Source: Flavobacteriales bacterium (GTDB taxonomy: Bacteria; Bacteroidota; Bacteroidia; Flavobacteriales; Flavobacteriaceae). From it: DNA of 39,586 bases. How positions within the stretch are numbered: position 1 is the stretch's first letter; every line of letters starts with the position of its first letter. The notes under the pieces are model-generated. The model searched no databases. It was given only the letters and a program-made list of their open reading frames with translations, and was not told the origin of the DNA. Location of the stretch: the NCBI GenBank assembly GCA_003232435.1, contig QIJL01000249.1, forward strand, positions 1 through 39,586. Direction: 5' to 3'. A program made the translations under genes and the position numbers. Shown here one piece after another: positions 8,603-16,530 of the stretch.

Positions 8603-8911
8603 ATGTACATCTATAACGTAACTATAAATATTGATGAATCTATTCACGATCAATGGCTTGATTGGATGAAAACCGAACACATCCCGGCGATGATCAATAC
8701 AGGAAAATTTAGTAAGGCATTAATGACCAAAGTTAATGTTGAAGAGAAAATGGACGGTGCTACCTATTCGGTTCAATTTCGAACAGATTCCAAAGAAACC
8801 CTTAAAAAATTTTATAAGGAAGATTCATTCAGAATGCGTGCTCAAAGTAAACAGTTTGAAGGAAAGTTTGTTGTCTTCCGTACCGAATTAGAAATAATTA
8901 GTGAACAGTAA
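8603..8911 (+). CDS. DUF4286 family protein
   Basis: This 102-residue protein fits the DUF4286 family of small Bacteroidota proteins that probably adopt a ferredoxin-like (dimeric alpha-beta barrel) fold. The opening [19 protein letters not shown] and the [11 protein letters not shown] segment are characteristic. Its function is unknown. The stop codon shares its last base with the rsmA start, so the two are translationally coupled; a role near ribosome maturation would be only guilt by association. Confidence 0.85.
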   Translation: MYIYNVTINIDESIHDQWLDWMKTEHIPAMINTGKFSKALMTKVNVEEKMDGATYSVQFRTDSKETLKKFYKEDSFRMRAQSKQFEGKFVVFRTELEIISEQ

Positions 8912-9705
8912 TGGGCAAAGATGTACGTGCAAAAAAATACCTTGGCCAGCATTTTTTGCATGATGAACACACGGCCGAAAAAATTGGTAATACCCTTACA
9001 TTAAAGGGGTATTCGAATGTGCTGGAAATTGGTGCAGGAATGGGTGTTCTCACTAAATATCTTATCGAAAAGCCTATTGCCCTTGTCGCAATGGATCTCG
9101 ACACAGAGTCTATAGTGTATCTCCAAAACCATTATAAACAGGAGCATCTGGAAATTATCGAAGCCGATGTTTTGAAATTCGATATTTCTCAGCTTTTTAA
9201 TGCTGAACCCTTTGCTATTATTGGGAACTTTCCCTATAATATTTCTACCCAAATTGTTTTTAAAATGCTCGAATGGCGTAAACGAATTCCTGAATTTACC
9301 GGAATGTTTCAAAAAGAAGTAGCGCAGCGTATTTGCGAAACCGAGGGCAGCAAAAAGTACGGTATTCCTTCGGTTCTTGTACAAGCATTTTATGATGCTG
9401 AATATCTTTTTACGGTTAAACCTAGCGTATTTAACCCTCCTCCAAAAGTAGACAGCGGAGTACTTCGCCTAAGGCGAAAAACAGAAAATGCACTTCCTTG
9501 TGATGAAAAACTGTTTTTTAGAGTGGTAAAAATTGCGTTTCAGCAACGTCGTAAAACCCTTCGGAATTCTTTAAAAAGTTTCAATCTTTCCCAAAAACTA
9601 AAAGAAGATACTATCTTTGACCAGCGGCCGGAGCAACTTTCGGTTGCAGAATTTATTTCGCTCACACTAAAGATAGAAGAAGATGCAGTTTCAGCTAACG
9701 ACTGA
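8911..9705 (+). CDS. rsmA: 16S rRNA dimethyladenosine transferase (RsmA/KsgA)
   Basis: RsmA dimethylates two adjacent adenines (A1518 and A1519, E. coli numbering) of 16S rRNA during late 30S assembly, using S-adenosylmethionine. The 264-residue protein has the SAM motif [12 protein letters not shown] (37-48) and the catalytic motif NFPYNIST (106-113), where Phe replaces the common Leu of NLPY. The N-terminal KKYLGQHFL is typical. The ATG at 8911 overlaps the DUF4286 stop by one base, and its own end overlaps mgtE by 23 bases. Confidence 0.97.
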   Translation: MGKDVRAKKYLGQHFLHDEHTAEKIGNTLTLKGYSNVLEIGAGMGVLTKYLIEKPIALVAMDLDTESIVYLQNHYKQEHLEIIEADVLKFDISQLFNAEPFAIIGNFPYNISTQIVFKMLEWRKRIPEFTGMFQKEVAQRICETEGSKKYGIPSVLVQAFYDAEYLFTVKPSVFNPPPKVDSGVLRLRRKTENALPCDEKLFFRVVKIAFQQRRKTLRNSLKSFNLSQKLKEDTIFDQRPEQLSVAEFISLTLKIEEDAVSAND

Positions 9706-11035
9706 TTTTATAAAACAGGTGGAACAACTTATTATCGTTAAAGACGGTAATGCGTTGCGCCAACTACTGCATGACATTCACTTTGCCGACATAGCCGAGT
9801 TACTCGAAGAACTAAAAAGCGACGAGGCTACCTACCTTATAAAACTACTTGAAAGCGAGCTTACCTCAGAAGCATTAAGTGAACTGGATGACGATGTTCG
9901 GGAAAAAATCCTTAACCGCTTATCCCCTAAAGAAATTGCAGAAGAACTACAAGAACTAGACACCGATGATGCCGCAGATATCGTGGCAGAACTAGATGAA
10001 GAAATACAGCAGGAAGTAATTGGAAAGATTGAAGACAACGAACTGGCGGCAGATATTGTTGAGCTTTTGAAATATGACGAAGATACCGCAGGAGCACTAA
10101 TGGCGAAAGAATTAGTGCAGGTGAAAGAAACCTGGACTGTTGCAGGGTGTGTTAGAGAAATGCGGCGACAGGCAGAAAATGTAACACGCGTTCATTCAAT
10201 TTATGTAACTGACACCGAAGGGAAACTTAAAGGGCGACTTTCACTTAAAGACCTTTTAACTGCTTCGGGGAAAACTCACATTAGCGAGGTATATATTCCT
10301 AAAGTAGATTACGTGACTGTTCACACCGAAAATGAAGAAGTGGCTCGTATCATGCAGAAATATGATCTTGAAGCCATCCCTGTGGTCAACGAAAATGGCG
10401 TACTTATGGGGCGTATTACTATAGACGATATTGTTGATTTTATTAAAGAAGAAGCCGAAAAGGATTACCAGTTGGCTGCTGGTATTTCTCAGGATGTTGA
10501 GGCAGATGATAATATCTGGCAACTTACAAGAGCAAGATTGCCTTGGTTGGTCCTTGGGTTATTTGGTGGTTTAGGCAGTGTATACATTATGCAAGGATTT
10601 GAAGATGCCTTAAATCACTACCCAATACTTTTCTTTTTTACACCACTCATTGCCGCAATGGCAGGAAATGTTGGGGTACAATCGAGCGCAATTATTGTAC
10701 AGGGGCTTGCCAATGATAATGTAAAAGGGAGTTTGTTAAAACGCCTTATTAAAGAAGTTGGTCTTGCACTTATTAATGGACTCGCACTTGGTTTATTGGT
10801 TATGCTCTTTGGTTTTATTGTTGGGCAAAATCAGTTGATAAGTATCGCCATTGCAGTTTCAATGTTATCCGTAATTATAGTTGCCGCCCTGGTTGGCACC
10901 TTCGTGCCAATTATTCTGGACAAAAAAGGAATTGATCCCGCTATTGCTACTGGTCCGTTTATTACAACAAGTAATGATATCTTCGGAATTTTCCTATTCT
11001 TTTATATATCCAGAATTATTCTTGGAGGATTTTGA
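9683..11035 (+). CDS. mgtE: Magnesium transporter MgtE
   Basis: MgtE is an inner-membrane Mg2+ channel gated by its own cytoplasmic Mg2+ sensor. The 450-residue protein shows the family order: an acidic helical N domain (about 1-130, rich in [14 protein letters not shown]-type units), a CBS pair (about 135-255, with GRLSLKDLL and [11 protein letters not shown]), and five membrane helices (about 280-450) with the pore-region segment [11 protein letters not shown]. The ATG at 9683 lies inside the end of rsmA and the stop overlaps the next gene, so it belongs to the same operon. I see no Mg2+ riboswitch. Confidence 0.96.
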   Translation: MQFQLTTDFIKQVEQLIIVKDGNALRQLLHDIHFADIAELLEELKSDEATYLIKLLESELTSEALSELDDDVREKILNRLSPKEIAEELQELDTDDAADIVAELDEEIQQEVIGKIEDNELAADIVELLKYDEDTAGALMAKELVQVKETWTVAGCVREMRRQAENVTRVHSIYVTDTEGKLKGRLSLKDLLTASGKTHISEVYIPKVDYVTVHTENEEVARIMQKYDLEAIPVVNENGVLMGRITIDDIVDFIKEEAEKDYQLAAGISQDVEADDNIWQLTRARLPWLVLGLFGGLGSVYIMQGFEDALNHYPILFFFTPLIAAMAGNVGVQSSAIIVQGLANDNVKGSLLKRLIKEVGLALINGLALGLLVMLFGFIVGQNQLISIAIAVSMLSVIIVAALVGTFVPIILDKKGIDPAIATGPFITTSNDIFGIFLFFYISRIILGGF

Positions 11036-11433
11036 TTCCTGAAGTATACATCCATCAATTTACAGTTCCGGCTTCGGCAATCGATATCCGGAACCATGTA
11101 AACAATCTGGCCTATCTGCAATGGTGTCTCGAGGCTGCCGAAAACCACTGGAACAAGAATGCTTCCGAAGAAATAAAGCAGCAATTTATTTGGTATGTAC
11201 TGCAACACTCAATAGATTATAAAGCCGCCGCATTTGAAGGAGAAAAGCTTCAGGTAGAAACCTGGGTAGCTTCTTCGGAAGGTGTGCGAAGTGAACGACA
11301 CTACAGAATTTTCAGAATTAAAGATAGAAAAACATTGATTGAGGCCAAAACCCTTTGGTGCTTTTTCGATGCAAAAACCCTTAAGCCAGCCAAAATTCCT
11401 GAAGAAATTCGTATTTTGTTCCTACAAAAATAG
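11032..11433 (+). CDS. Hotdog-fold acyl thioesterase
   Basis: The 133-residue protein resembles the 4-hydroxybenzoyl-CoA/acyl-ACP thioesterase group. The segment AIDIRNHVNNLAYLQW carries the Asp and the HVNN pattern typical of the active site, and a beta-sheet region with VETWVAS follows. The substrate is probably a fatty acyl-CoA or acyl-ACP but cannot be told from the sequence. The likely start is a TTG at 11032 that overlaps the mgtE TGA stop (TTGA); a ggagg lies a few bases upstream within the mgtE end, which favours this start. Confidence 0.85.
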   Translation: MIPEVYIHQFTVPASAIDIRNHVNNLAYLQWCLEAAENHWNKNASEEIKQQFIWYVLQHSIDYKAAAFEGEKLQVETWVASSEGVRSERHYRIFRIKDRKTLIEAKTLWCFFDAKTLKPAKIPEEIRILFLQK

Positions 11434-11439
11434 CAGTTT

Positions 11440-11805
11440 ATGACGCCTATAAACATTAAAGAAAAGTTTAAGAAATTCGATAAGCAATGGCATCCGCATC
11501 AAATTGCAGTTGTTGATGATATGCAGGTGATACTTGCAAAGATTCAGGGGGAATTTGTGTGGCACACACATGAGCATGAAGACGAATTATTTTACGTTCA
11601 GAAAGGCACCCTTGAAATGCATTTCAGAGATAAGATTGAAGTGGTGAAAGAAGGAGAAATAATTGTGGTTCCGAAGGGTGTGGAGCACTGCCCCAAAAGT
11701 ATCGGGGATGATGAAGTACACCTCCTCCTTTTTGAAAAAATTGCAACAAAGCACACTGGCGAAGTGATACATGATAAAACGCAAACCGAATATCCCAAGA
11801 TATAA
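11440..11805 (+). CDS. Small cupin-domain protein
   Basis: The 121-residue protein is a single-domain cupin. The first motif is visible as WHTHEHEDELFYVQKGTLEMH and the second as VVPKGVEHCPKS, giving the His/Glu set that normally holds a metal ion. Its substrate is unknown. It starts seven bases after the thioesterase and ends two bases before the dehydrogenase gene, so it belongs to the same operon. Confidence 0.88.
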   Translation: MTPINIKEKFKKFDKQWHPHQIAVVDDMQVILAKIQGEFVWHTHEHEDELFYVQKGTLEMHFRDKIEVVKEGEIIVVPKGVEHCPKSIGDDEVHLLLFEKIATKHTGEVIHDKTQTEYPKI

Positions 11806-11807
11806 CC

Positions 11808-12749
11808 ATGCATATTCTCCACCTCGATAAAAATCATCCCTTGTTATTGGAACAACTTACAAAAGCCGGTTTTTCGAACACCGAAGAATACACCGCCAGT
11901 AAAGAAACCGTGGAAAAATACATACGAGAATTTGAAGGTATAGTGATAAGAAGCCGATTTGATATTGACAGGCAGTTCATTGATGTGGCAGTTAACCTGA
12001 AATTCATTGCGCGTGTTGGTGCCGGACTTGAAAGTATCGATGTGACCTATGCTGAAAGTAAAGGGATTCGTCTTTTCTCTGCTCCGGAAGGCAACCGAAA
12101 TGCTGTAGGAGAGCATACATTGGGAATGCTGCTTTCGTTGTTTAATAATCTCAATATAGCCGACCGCGAAATAAGAAAGGGCATGTGGAATCGTGGTGCA
12201 AACCGCGGAATTGAACTGGAAGGCAAAACTGTTGGGATTATTGGCTATGGCAATATGGGGAAAGCCTTTTCAAAAAAACTGAAGGGGTTTGATTGTGAAG
12301 TATTCTTTCACGATATAAAAGACAATCTTGGAGATGAAAATGCCAAACAAGTCTCTTTAGAAGAGCTGCAAAAAAAGGCAGATGTGCTAAGCCTTCATAC
12401 ACCAATGACACCACTCACAGAAAATATGGTAAATACAAAATTTATCAATAAATTTAAAAAGCCCTTTTGGCTTTTAAATACTGCCCGTGGCAAAAGTGTT
12501 GTGACTTCAAATCTGGTTTCGGCATTAAAAAACGGTAAAATTCTAGGTGCTGGATTGGACGTCCTGGAATACGAGAAAAATTCTTTTGAGTCCTTGTTCA
12601 ATTCCGAAGAAACCTCGGGGGTATTACGGGAGCTCCTAACGATGGATAATGTAATTTTGAGCCCACATATTGCTGGATGGACAGTTGAAAGCAAGGAAAA
12701 GCTTGCTAAAACTATTATGAATAAAATATTGGAACATTTTAAACCTTGA
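11808..12749 (+). CDS. D-2-hydroxyacid dehydrogenase, phosphoglycerate dehydrogenase-like
   Basis: This 313-residue NAD-dependent enzyme belongs to the D-isomer 2-hydroxyacid dehydrogenase family. It shows the Rossmann motif GIIGYGNMG (143-151) and the catalytic set Arg227 (NTARG), Glu254 (LDVLE) and His287 (SPHIAG). Similarity is closest to short SerA-type phosphoglycerate dehydrogenases without a regulatory ACT domain, which would make it the first step of serine synthesis, but no serC or serB lies nearby, so the substrate stays open. Confidence 0.88.
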   Translation: MHILHLDKNHPLLLEQLTKAGFSNTEEYTASKETVEKYIREFEGIVIRSRFDIDRQFIDVAVNLKFIARVGAGLESIDVTYAESKGIRLFSAPEGNRNAVGEHTLGMLLSLFNNLNIADREIRKGMWNRGANRGIELEGKTVGIIGYGNMGKAFSKKLKGFDCEVFFHDIKDNLGDENAKQVSLEELQKKADVLSLHTPMTPLTENMVNTKFINKFKKPFWLLNTARGKSVVTSNLVSALKNGKILGAGLDVLEYEKNSFESLFNSEETSGVLRELLTMDNVILSPHIAGWTVESKEKLAKTIMNKILEHFKP

Positions 12750-12753
12750 AACT

Positions 12754-12924
12754 ATGAAAGCTACTTTATTTCCCGAAGAGTTTAAAGTCCGAAAAGCTGC
12801 ACTCGAACAACAAATGAAAGACTACGGAGGATCCGGTTTTATGGCCATCTTAATGTTTGCTTCGGTTGTAATTATTGGTTTGATAATTTCATTAATTTCA
12901 GCATTAATTTTACAACGTAAATAA
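12754..12924 (+). CDS. Small single-pass membrane protein, 56 residues
   Basis: An ATG frame of 56 codons sits four bases after the dehydrogenase stop and seven bases before the next gene. The protein begins MKATLFPEEFKVRKAALEQQ, a charged helix, and ends in one hydrophobic segment (about 30-52) followed by LQRK, giving a plausible tail anchor with a cytoplasmic positive end. I do not recognise the family. Its fit in the operon spacing and its clean amphipathic-plus-membrane layout argue that it is real. Confidence 0.7.
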   Translation: MKATLFPEEFKVRKAALEQQMKDYGGSGFMAILMFASVVIIGLIISLISALILQRK

Positions 12925-12931
12925 GCACAGT

Positions 12932-13390
12932 ATGCAATACAAAGCAACCTCTCCACAAGACTATATTGATCAACTTCCCGAAGATCGAAAAGTGCCGATG
13001 GAACGACTTCGCCAAACGATATCCAAAAACCTTCCAAAAGGGTTTGAAGAAGGCATAAACTACGGAATGATTGGTTACTATGTTCCCCACTCGGTTTACC
13101 CTGACGGCTATCATTGTGATCCAAAATTACCACTCCCGTTCATGCACATTGCCTCTCAAAAGAACTTCATCGCACTTTATCATATGGGTATATACGCAAA
13201 AAAAGAGTTGCTCGATTGGTTTGTTTCCGAATATCCGAAACATTGCAAATACAAACTAGACATGGGGAAAAGTTGTGTGAGATTCAAAAAAACAAATGAT
13301 ATTCCTTTCGATTTAATTGCACAGCTAACTACAAAAATGACCAAAAATGAATTGATTAATCTATATGAAATAAGCATCAAAAAGAAATAA
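12932..13390 (+). CDS. DUF1801 domain-containing protein
   Basis: The 152-residue protein matches the DUF1801 (YdhG-like) family, with an early SPQDYIDQLPEDRK segment, INYGMIGYYVP, and a late MGKSCVRFKKTNDIP segment that are recurrent in it. The function is unknown. It is the last intact member of the operon that starts near 6799 and is followed directly by a decayed VOC-family gene that may once have been part of the same unit. Confidence 0.85.
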   Translation: MQYKATSPQDYIDQLPEDRKVPMERLRQTISKNLPKGFEEGINYGMIGYYVPHSVYPDGYHCDPKLPLPFMHIASQKNFIALYHMGIYAKKELLDWFVSEYPKHCKYKLDMGKSCVRFKKTNDIPFDLIAQLTTKMTKNELINLYEISIKKK

Positions 13391-13392
13391 TC

Positions 13393-13560
13393 TTGAAAAA
13401 TAGAGTTACAGGAATAGGCGGTTTCTTTTTTAAGACGAAAGACCCTGATATGGTGAAGAATTGGTATCGTAATCATTTAGGGTTAAACACAGATCAATGA
13501 GGTTGTACCTTCTGGTGGAAGGATGAAAACGGGAACAAATGTTCAACACAATGAAGCCCA
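13393..13560 (+). pseudogene. Broken VOC/glyoxalase-family gene
   Basis: From a TTG at 13393, three bases after the DUF1801 stop, the frame reads LKNRVTGIGGFFFKTKDP and continues NWYRNHLGLNTDQ, the start of a VOC-superfamily protein common in Bacteroidota. Two in-frame TGA codons follow, at 13498-13500 and 13552-13554, each where, as I recall the family (DQWGCTFWW and STQWSP), tryptophan is expected. After SP the similarity ends, so the C-terminal half (roughly 70-80 residues by my recollection) is missing. I read it as a truncated pseudogene. Confidence 0.75.
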
Positions 13561-13658
13561 TTGACAATGATTTTGAGTAGTATTTAATTTTATGGTGAAA
13601 ATCAGTTTGTTATTGTTTTTTTTTATAATTTTAACACTTAACTAAATACTAAGTAATT

Positions 13659-14021
13659 ATGTCTGAAGAAAATAACAATGACGCTTTCGAAAGCGCAAAA
13701 GAGGGTGCAGAAAAAGCAGCAGAAAAAATAGGCAATGAAGCCAAAGAAGCTGCAAGTGATATAAAGGAAGAATGGAATACGGTAACCAGCAGTGAGAACA
13801 AGAAAATGATTGCGGGAATCGTTGCAATTGTAATTGGTTCCCTTGGGATACATAAATTCATTTTAGGCTATACAAAAGAAGGAATTATACAGATTATAAT
13901 TACTTTTGTCACCTGTGGTCTTGGTGGTATTATCCCTCTTATCGAAGGAATCATCTACCTCACGAAGAGCGATGAAGAATTTTATGAAACCTATCAAGTC
14001 AATAAAAAAGGCTGGTTCTAA
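13659..14021 (+). CDS. TM2 domain-containing membrane protein
   Basis: The 120-residue protein has an acidic, alanine-rich N-terminal half (about 1-48, AKEGAEKAAEKIGNEAKEAA) likely to form an amphipathic helix, then a TM2 domain with two hydrophobic segments around IAGIVAIVIGSLGIHKFILG (51-70) and IIITFVTCGLGGIIPLIEGI. The GIHKFILG pattern between the segments is the family signature. The role of bacterial TM2 proteins is not established. It has its own terminator and stands apart from the upstream pseudogene. Confidence 0.88.
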   Translation: MSEENNNDAFESAKEGAEKAAEKIGNEAKEAASDIKEEWNTVTSSENKKMIAGIVAIVIGSLGIHKFILGYTKEGIIQIIITFVTCGLGGIIPLIEGIIYLTKSDEEFYETYQVNKKGWF

Positions 14022-14030
14022 TCTAATTTC

Positions 14031-14067
14031 AAGCTTTTGGTACATAAAAAATACTAAAAGCTTTTTT
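14031..14067 (+). terminator. Terminator after the TM2-domain gene
   Basis: A 12-bp stem with one G-T pair (14031-14042 with 14052-14063) closes a nine-base A-rich loop and runs on into T's. It lies nine bases after the stop and insulates the arsR operon. Confidence 0.75.
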
Positions 14068-14078
14068 GCTATATATTA

Positions 14079-14098
14079 ATATCGTAATATTGCGATAT
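14079..14098 (+). promoter_or_regulatory. Probable ArsR operator
   Basis: atatcgtaatattgcgatat is a 20-base dyad whose two halves match at nine of ten positions. It lies 15 bases before the arsR ATG and overlaps a weak -7-like taatattg, so a bound repressor would block RNA polymerase. ArsR-family regulators typically bind AT-rich dyads of this kind, so self-regulation by the downstream gene is a reasonable inference. Confidence 0.7.
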
Positions 14099-14112
14099 AT
14101 AAATTATACATC

Positions 14113-14436
14113 ATGGGCGTTTCAAAAAGACATTTACATTCTATACAGGTAAACAGGTTAGCCGATATGGCGAAAGTTCTCTCACATCCCGCACGAATCT
14201 CTATCTTAAATTACATTGGTGATTGTGACGGCTGTCTTTGTAAAGATATTTCAGAAAAAATACGCCTATCGCAACCTACAACCTCTCAGCACCTGCAGGT
14301 GATTAAAAAATCGGGGCTGCTGAAAGGTAAATTCGAAGGTAAATCACAATACTATACTATCAACAAAGATAAACTTATGGCATTGAAGGAATTGTTTGCC
14401 GATTTCTTCGAGGTCACCGAACAAAAATGTTGTTAA
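14113..14436 (+). CDS. arsR: ArsR/SmtB-family metalloid-responsive repressor
   Basis: The 107-residue winged-helix repressor releases DNA when metal or metalloid ions bind its cysteines. The recognition region SQPTTSQHLQVIKKSGLLKG (53-72) is a standard ArsR helix-turn-helix. Cysteines at 38, 41 and 43 (DCDGCLCKD) sit where arsenic-sensing members bind arsenite, and two more close the protein (QKCC). It leads the operon and is preceded by a dyad operator. Arsenite is the best-supported inducer given arsC downstream; another thiophilic metal cannot be excluded. Confidence 0.9.
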   Translation: MGVSKRHLHSIQVNRLADMAKVLSHPARISILNYIGDCDGCLCKDISEKIRLSQPTTSQHLQVIKKSGLLKGKFEGKSQYYTINKDKLMALKELFADFFEVTEQKCC

Positions 14437-14453
14437 TCTAATATCCTTTTACA

Positions 14454-14945
14454 ATGAAAACTCAAGAATTTTTAGACATACTGAAAAATAATCAGGAAAA
14501 ATCACTCCTTTTCGAATATGCTCCCGATCAATTGGTTGGTGCCCATTATCATATTACCGAAGTAAAACACCTTAAAATAGATGCTGTTGATTGTGGTGCC
14601 AATACCGATGCTTGGAACGAAACAGTAATCCAACTTTGGGAGAGCCCTTCTGAAATTGGCAAAACTGAATACATGTCTGCCTACAAAGCACTCGGTATCC
14701 TTAATAAGGTAGGTACTATGAAACCATACAACCTCACTTCCGAAGTAAAAATAGAATACGGAAATGCACTATTCCATACAGCGCACCTTTTTATTGATGA
14801 TTATGAGATAAACGAGACAAATTTGTTGCTTAAATTAGTCGTTACAAAAACCAACTGTAAGGCGAAAGAAACATGTGGCGTTCCTGAAACTGTCGCCGTG
14901 AATACAGAAGAAGCGTGTTGCGTTCCCGGTGGTGGCTGTTGTTAA
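14454..14945 (+). CDS. DUF6428 family protein with cysteine-rich tail
   Basis: The 163-residue protein resembles DUF6428 proteins, which I know mainly from Bacteroidota arsenic operons next to arsR and arsC. No catalytic motif is evident. The last ~33 residues carry six cysteines (NCKAKETCG, then EACCVPGGGCC), two of them as CC pairs around a PGGG turn, suggesting metal or arsenite binding, though this is inference. It starts 17 bases after arsR. Confidence 0.75.
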   Translation: MKTQEFLDILKNNQEKSLLFEYAPDQLVGAHYHITEVKHLKIDAVDCGANTDAWNETVIQLWESPSEIGKTEYMSAYKALGILNKVGTMKPYNLTSEVKIEYGNALFHTAHLFIDDYEINETNLLLKLVVTKTNCKAKETCGVPETVAVNTEEACCVPGGGCC

Positions 14946-14973
14946 ATAATGAAAATAGTACCCTTAAAGAAAG

Positions 14974-14979
14974 AAGGAG
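14974..14979 (+). promoter_or_regulatory. Shine-Dalgarno site fixing the arsC start
   Basis: aaggag lies seven bases before a GTG at 14987. Clear Shine-Dalgarno sites are uncommon in Bacteroidota, so this one usefully argues for the GTG start over an in-frame ATG at 14915 that lies inside the DUF6428 gene. Confidence 0.6.
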
Positions 14980-14986
14980 TAAAAAA

Positions 14987-15412
14987 GTGAATTATATAAA
15001 AAACGTTTTGGTTTTATGTACTGGGAATAGCTGTCGCAGCCAAATGGCTCATGGCTACTTAAAGCAATTTGCTGAAAATAAAGCGACAATTTACAGTGCT
15101 GGCATTGAAACCCACGGGTTAAACCCAAGGGCTGTTTCAATCATGGCCGAGGATGCTATTAATATTAGTAATCATACATCTAACCACCTAGACGAATATC
15201 TGGGAATAAACTGGGATTTTATTATCACTGTTTGCGATCATGCCAAAGAATATTGTCCGTTTATCGCTGCGCCCAATGCCAAAAGGCTGCATCATAACTT
15301 TAGTGATCCGTCTAAAGTGAATGGTTCCGAAGAAGAAATTCATTCGGCTTTCCTGAAAACCCGGAACGAGATTAAGGAATATTGTCGTAATTTTATGGAA
15401 ACTAACTTCTAA
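14987..15412 (+). CDS. arsC: Arsenate reductase, low-molecular-weight phosphatase type
   Basis: This 141-residue protein reduces arsenate to arsenite in the cytoplasm. It has the CTGNSCR phosphate-binding loop (Cys11 to Arg17) and a resolving pair in TVCDHAKEYC (Cys83 and Cys90), spaced as Cys82/Cys89 of the thioredoxin-linked S. aureus enzyme. The Asp in the SDPSK segment (Asp108) is the probable general acid. The GTG start at 14987 overlaps the stop of a 13-codon ATG frame at 14949-14989 and is backed by a good ribosome-binding site; starting at 14915 would add 24 atypical residues. No pump gene follows. Confidence 0.92.
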   Translation: MNYIKNVLVLCTGNSCRSQMAHGYLKQFAENKATIYSAGIETHGLNPRAVSIMAEDAINISNHTSNHLDEYLGINWDFIITVCDHAKEYCPFIAAPNAKRLHHNFSDPSKVNGSEEEIHSAFLKTRNEIKEYCRNFMETNF

Positions 15413-15417
15413 CAACT

Positions 15418-15780
15418 ATGACTCTTGCCACCAATATACTTATTGCATTTGTTGCTTTATTACATCTTTACATTATGTGGTTCGAAATGTTTGCATGGAC
15501 CACCCGTGGCCGAAAAATCTTTCGGAATTTCCCAAAGGATCTTTTTGAGCCCACCAAAACAATGGCTGCCAATCAAGGACTGTATAATGGTTTTTTAGCC
15601 GCAGGACTTATCTGGACATTCTTCATTGAAAACCCCGAATGGAAAACTAATGTCGCGATCTTCTTTTTAATTTGTGTTGCCGTTGCAGGAATATACGGGG
15701 CAATGACCGCTAGCAAGAAAATCTTGTTTGTGCAAACCCTTCCGGCGCTTTTAGCACTTGCAGCCCTACTTCTAAGTTAG
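15418..15780 (+). CDS. DUF1304 family membrane protein
   Basis: The 120-residue protein has about four hydrophobic segments and fits DUF1304: HLYIMWFEMFAWTTRG (16-31) and AANQGLYNGFLAAGLIW (49-65) are the family hallmarks. Function is unknown. It starts five bases after arsC and so is probably co-transcribed and induced with it. It is too small, and not of the right family, to be a known arsenite pump (ArsB or Acr3). Confidence 0.88.
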   Translation: MTLATNILIAFVALLHLYIMWFEMFAWTTRGRKIFRNFPKDLFEPTKTMAANQGLYNGFLAAGLIWTFFIENPEWKTNVAIFFLICVAVAGIYGAMTASKKILFVQTLPALLALAALLLS

Positions 15781-15785
15781 TCATC

Positions 15786-16310
15786 ATGCAATTCGACCTT
15801 AATAAATCTATATCGATATTAGAAAGAACACCTGCGGTGCTTAAATCATTGTTAGATGGAATTGCTTCTGAATGGACTCAAGAAAATGAAGGTCCCGATA
15901 CCTGGAGCCCATTTGATATTGTAGGTCATTTGCTACATGGAGAAAAAACCGATTGGATTCCAAGAGTTCTTATTATTTTGAATGACAGCGAAAACAAAAC
16001 GTTTCAGCCCTTTGATAGATTCGCCCAATTTGAAGAAAGCAAAGGGAAAAGCCTGAACGAGCTTTTATTGGAATTTGAATTACTTCGGAATAAAAATCTC
16101 GAACAATTAAAAGGGCTGACCCTTACCAAATTCGATTTGAATAGTAAGGGAATGCATCCCGAACTTGGGGAGGTAACCCTTCAACAAGTGCTTGCCACGT
16201 GGGTTACTCACGATCTCGGCCATATAGCACAAATAAGCAGGGTGATGGCAAACCAGTATAAAAACGAGGTAGGGCCTTGGACGGCATATATGAGTATTCT
16301 GAGCCGGTAA
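15786..16310 (+). CDS. DinB-family protein
   Basis: The 174-residue protein is a DinB-like four-helix bundle. Histidines in GHLLHGEKTDW (47-57) and in THDLGHIAQ near residue 140 are in positions that bind a metal ion in this superfamily, which includes thiol-dependent transferases. The substrate is unknown; a bacillithiol-like cofactor role would be a guess. It starts five bases after the DUF1304 stop and closes the arsenic-type operon. The 220 bases that follow contain only a short ccttctaagaagg dyad and a possible promoter box near 16502. Confidence 0.85.
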   Translation: MQFDLNKSISILERTPAVLKSLLDGIASEWTQENEGPDTWSPFDIVGHLLHGEKTDWIPRVLIILNDSENKTFQPFDRFAQFEESKGKSLNELLLEFELLRNKNLEQLKGLTLTKFDLNSKGMHPELGEVTLQQVLATWVTHDLGHIAQISRVMANQYKNEVGPWTAYMSILSR

Positions 16311-16530
16311 ATTTGGGAATATTATTTCTGAAAAACTATCCTGAATAGAATAATGGAAACCTTAGTCTAAGTAATTATACATGCTTTTTCATTTCGACTT
16401 AAAAAACCACCTTCTAAGAAGGCGTGATATTTATTTCAAATGAATTCATACAATATGGTTTGCTCTATGCTTTCATAGAACTGCAATTACAACTAAAGCC
16501 ATACATTTATCCTAACGTAAATGATCTATT

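Noticed and set aside
13393-13560. TGA read as tryptophan (recoding or alternative genetic code)
   Set aside because: TGA serves as a normal stop for intact genes in this window (pth, mgtE, olsF), and the VOC frame also loses its C-terminal half, so pseudogene decay is simpler.
14079-14098. Terminator hairpin upstream of arsR
   Set aside because: The dyad is AT-rich, without a T-run, and overlaps the promoter region; an operator fits better.
14915-14986. Extended N-terminus for ArsC from an ATG at 14915
   Set aside because: It lies inside the DUF6428 gene, adds atypical residues, and a good Shine-Dalgarno site precedes the GTG at 14987, where the phosphatase fold begins.
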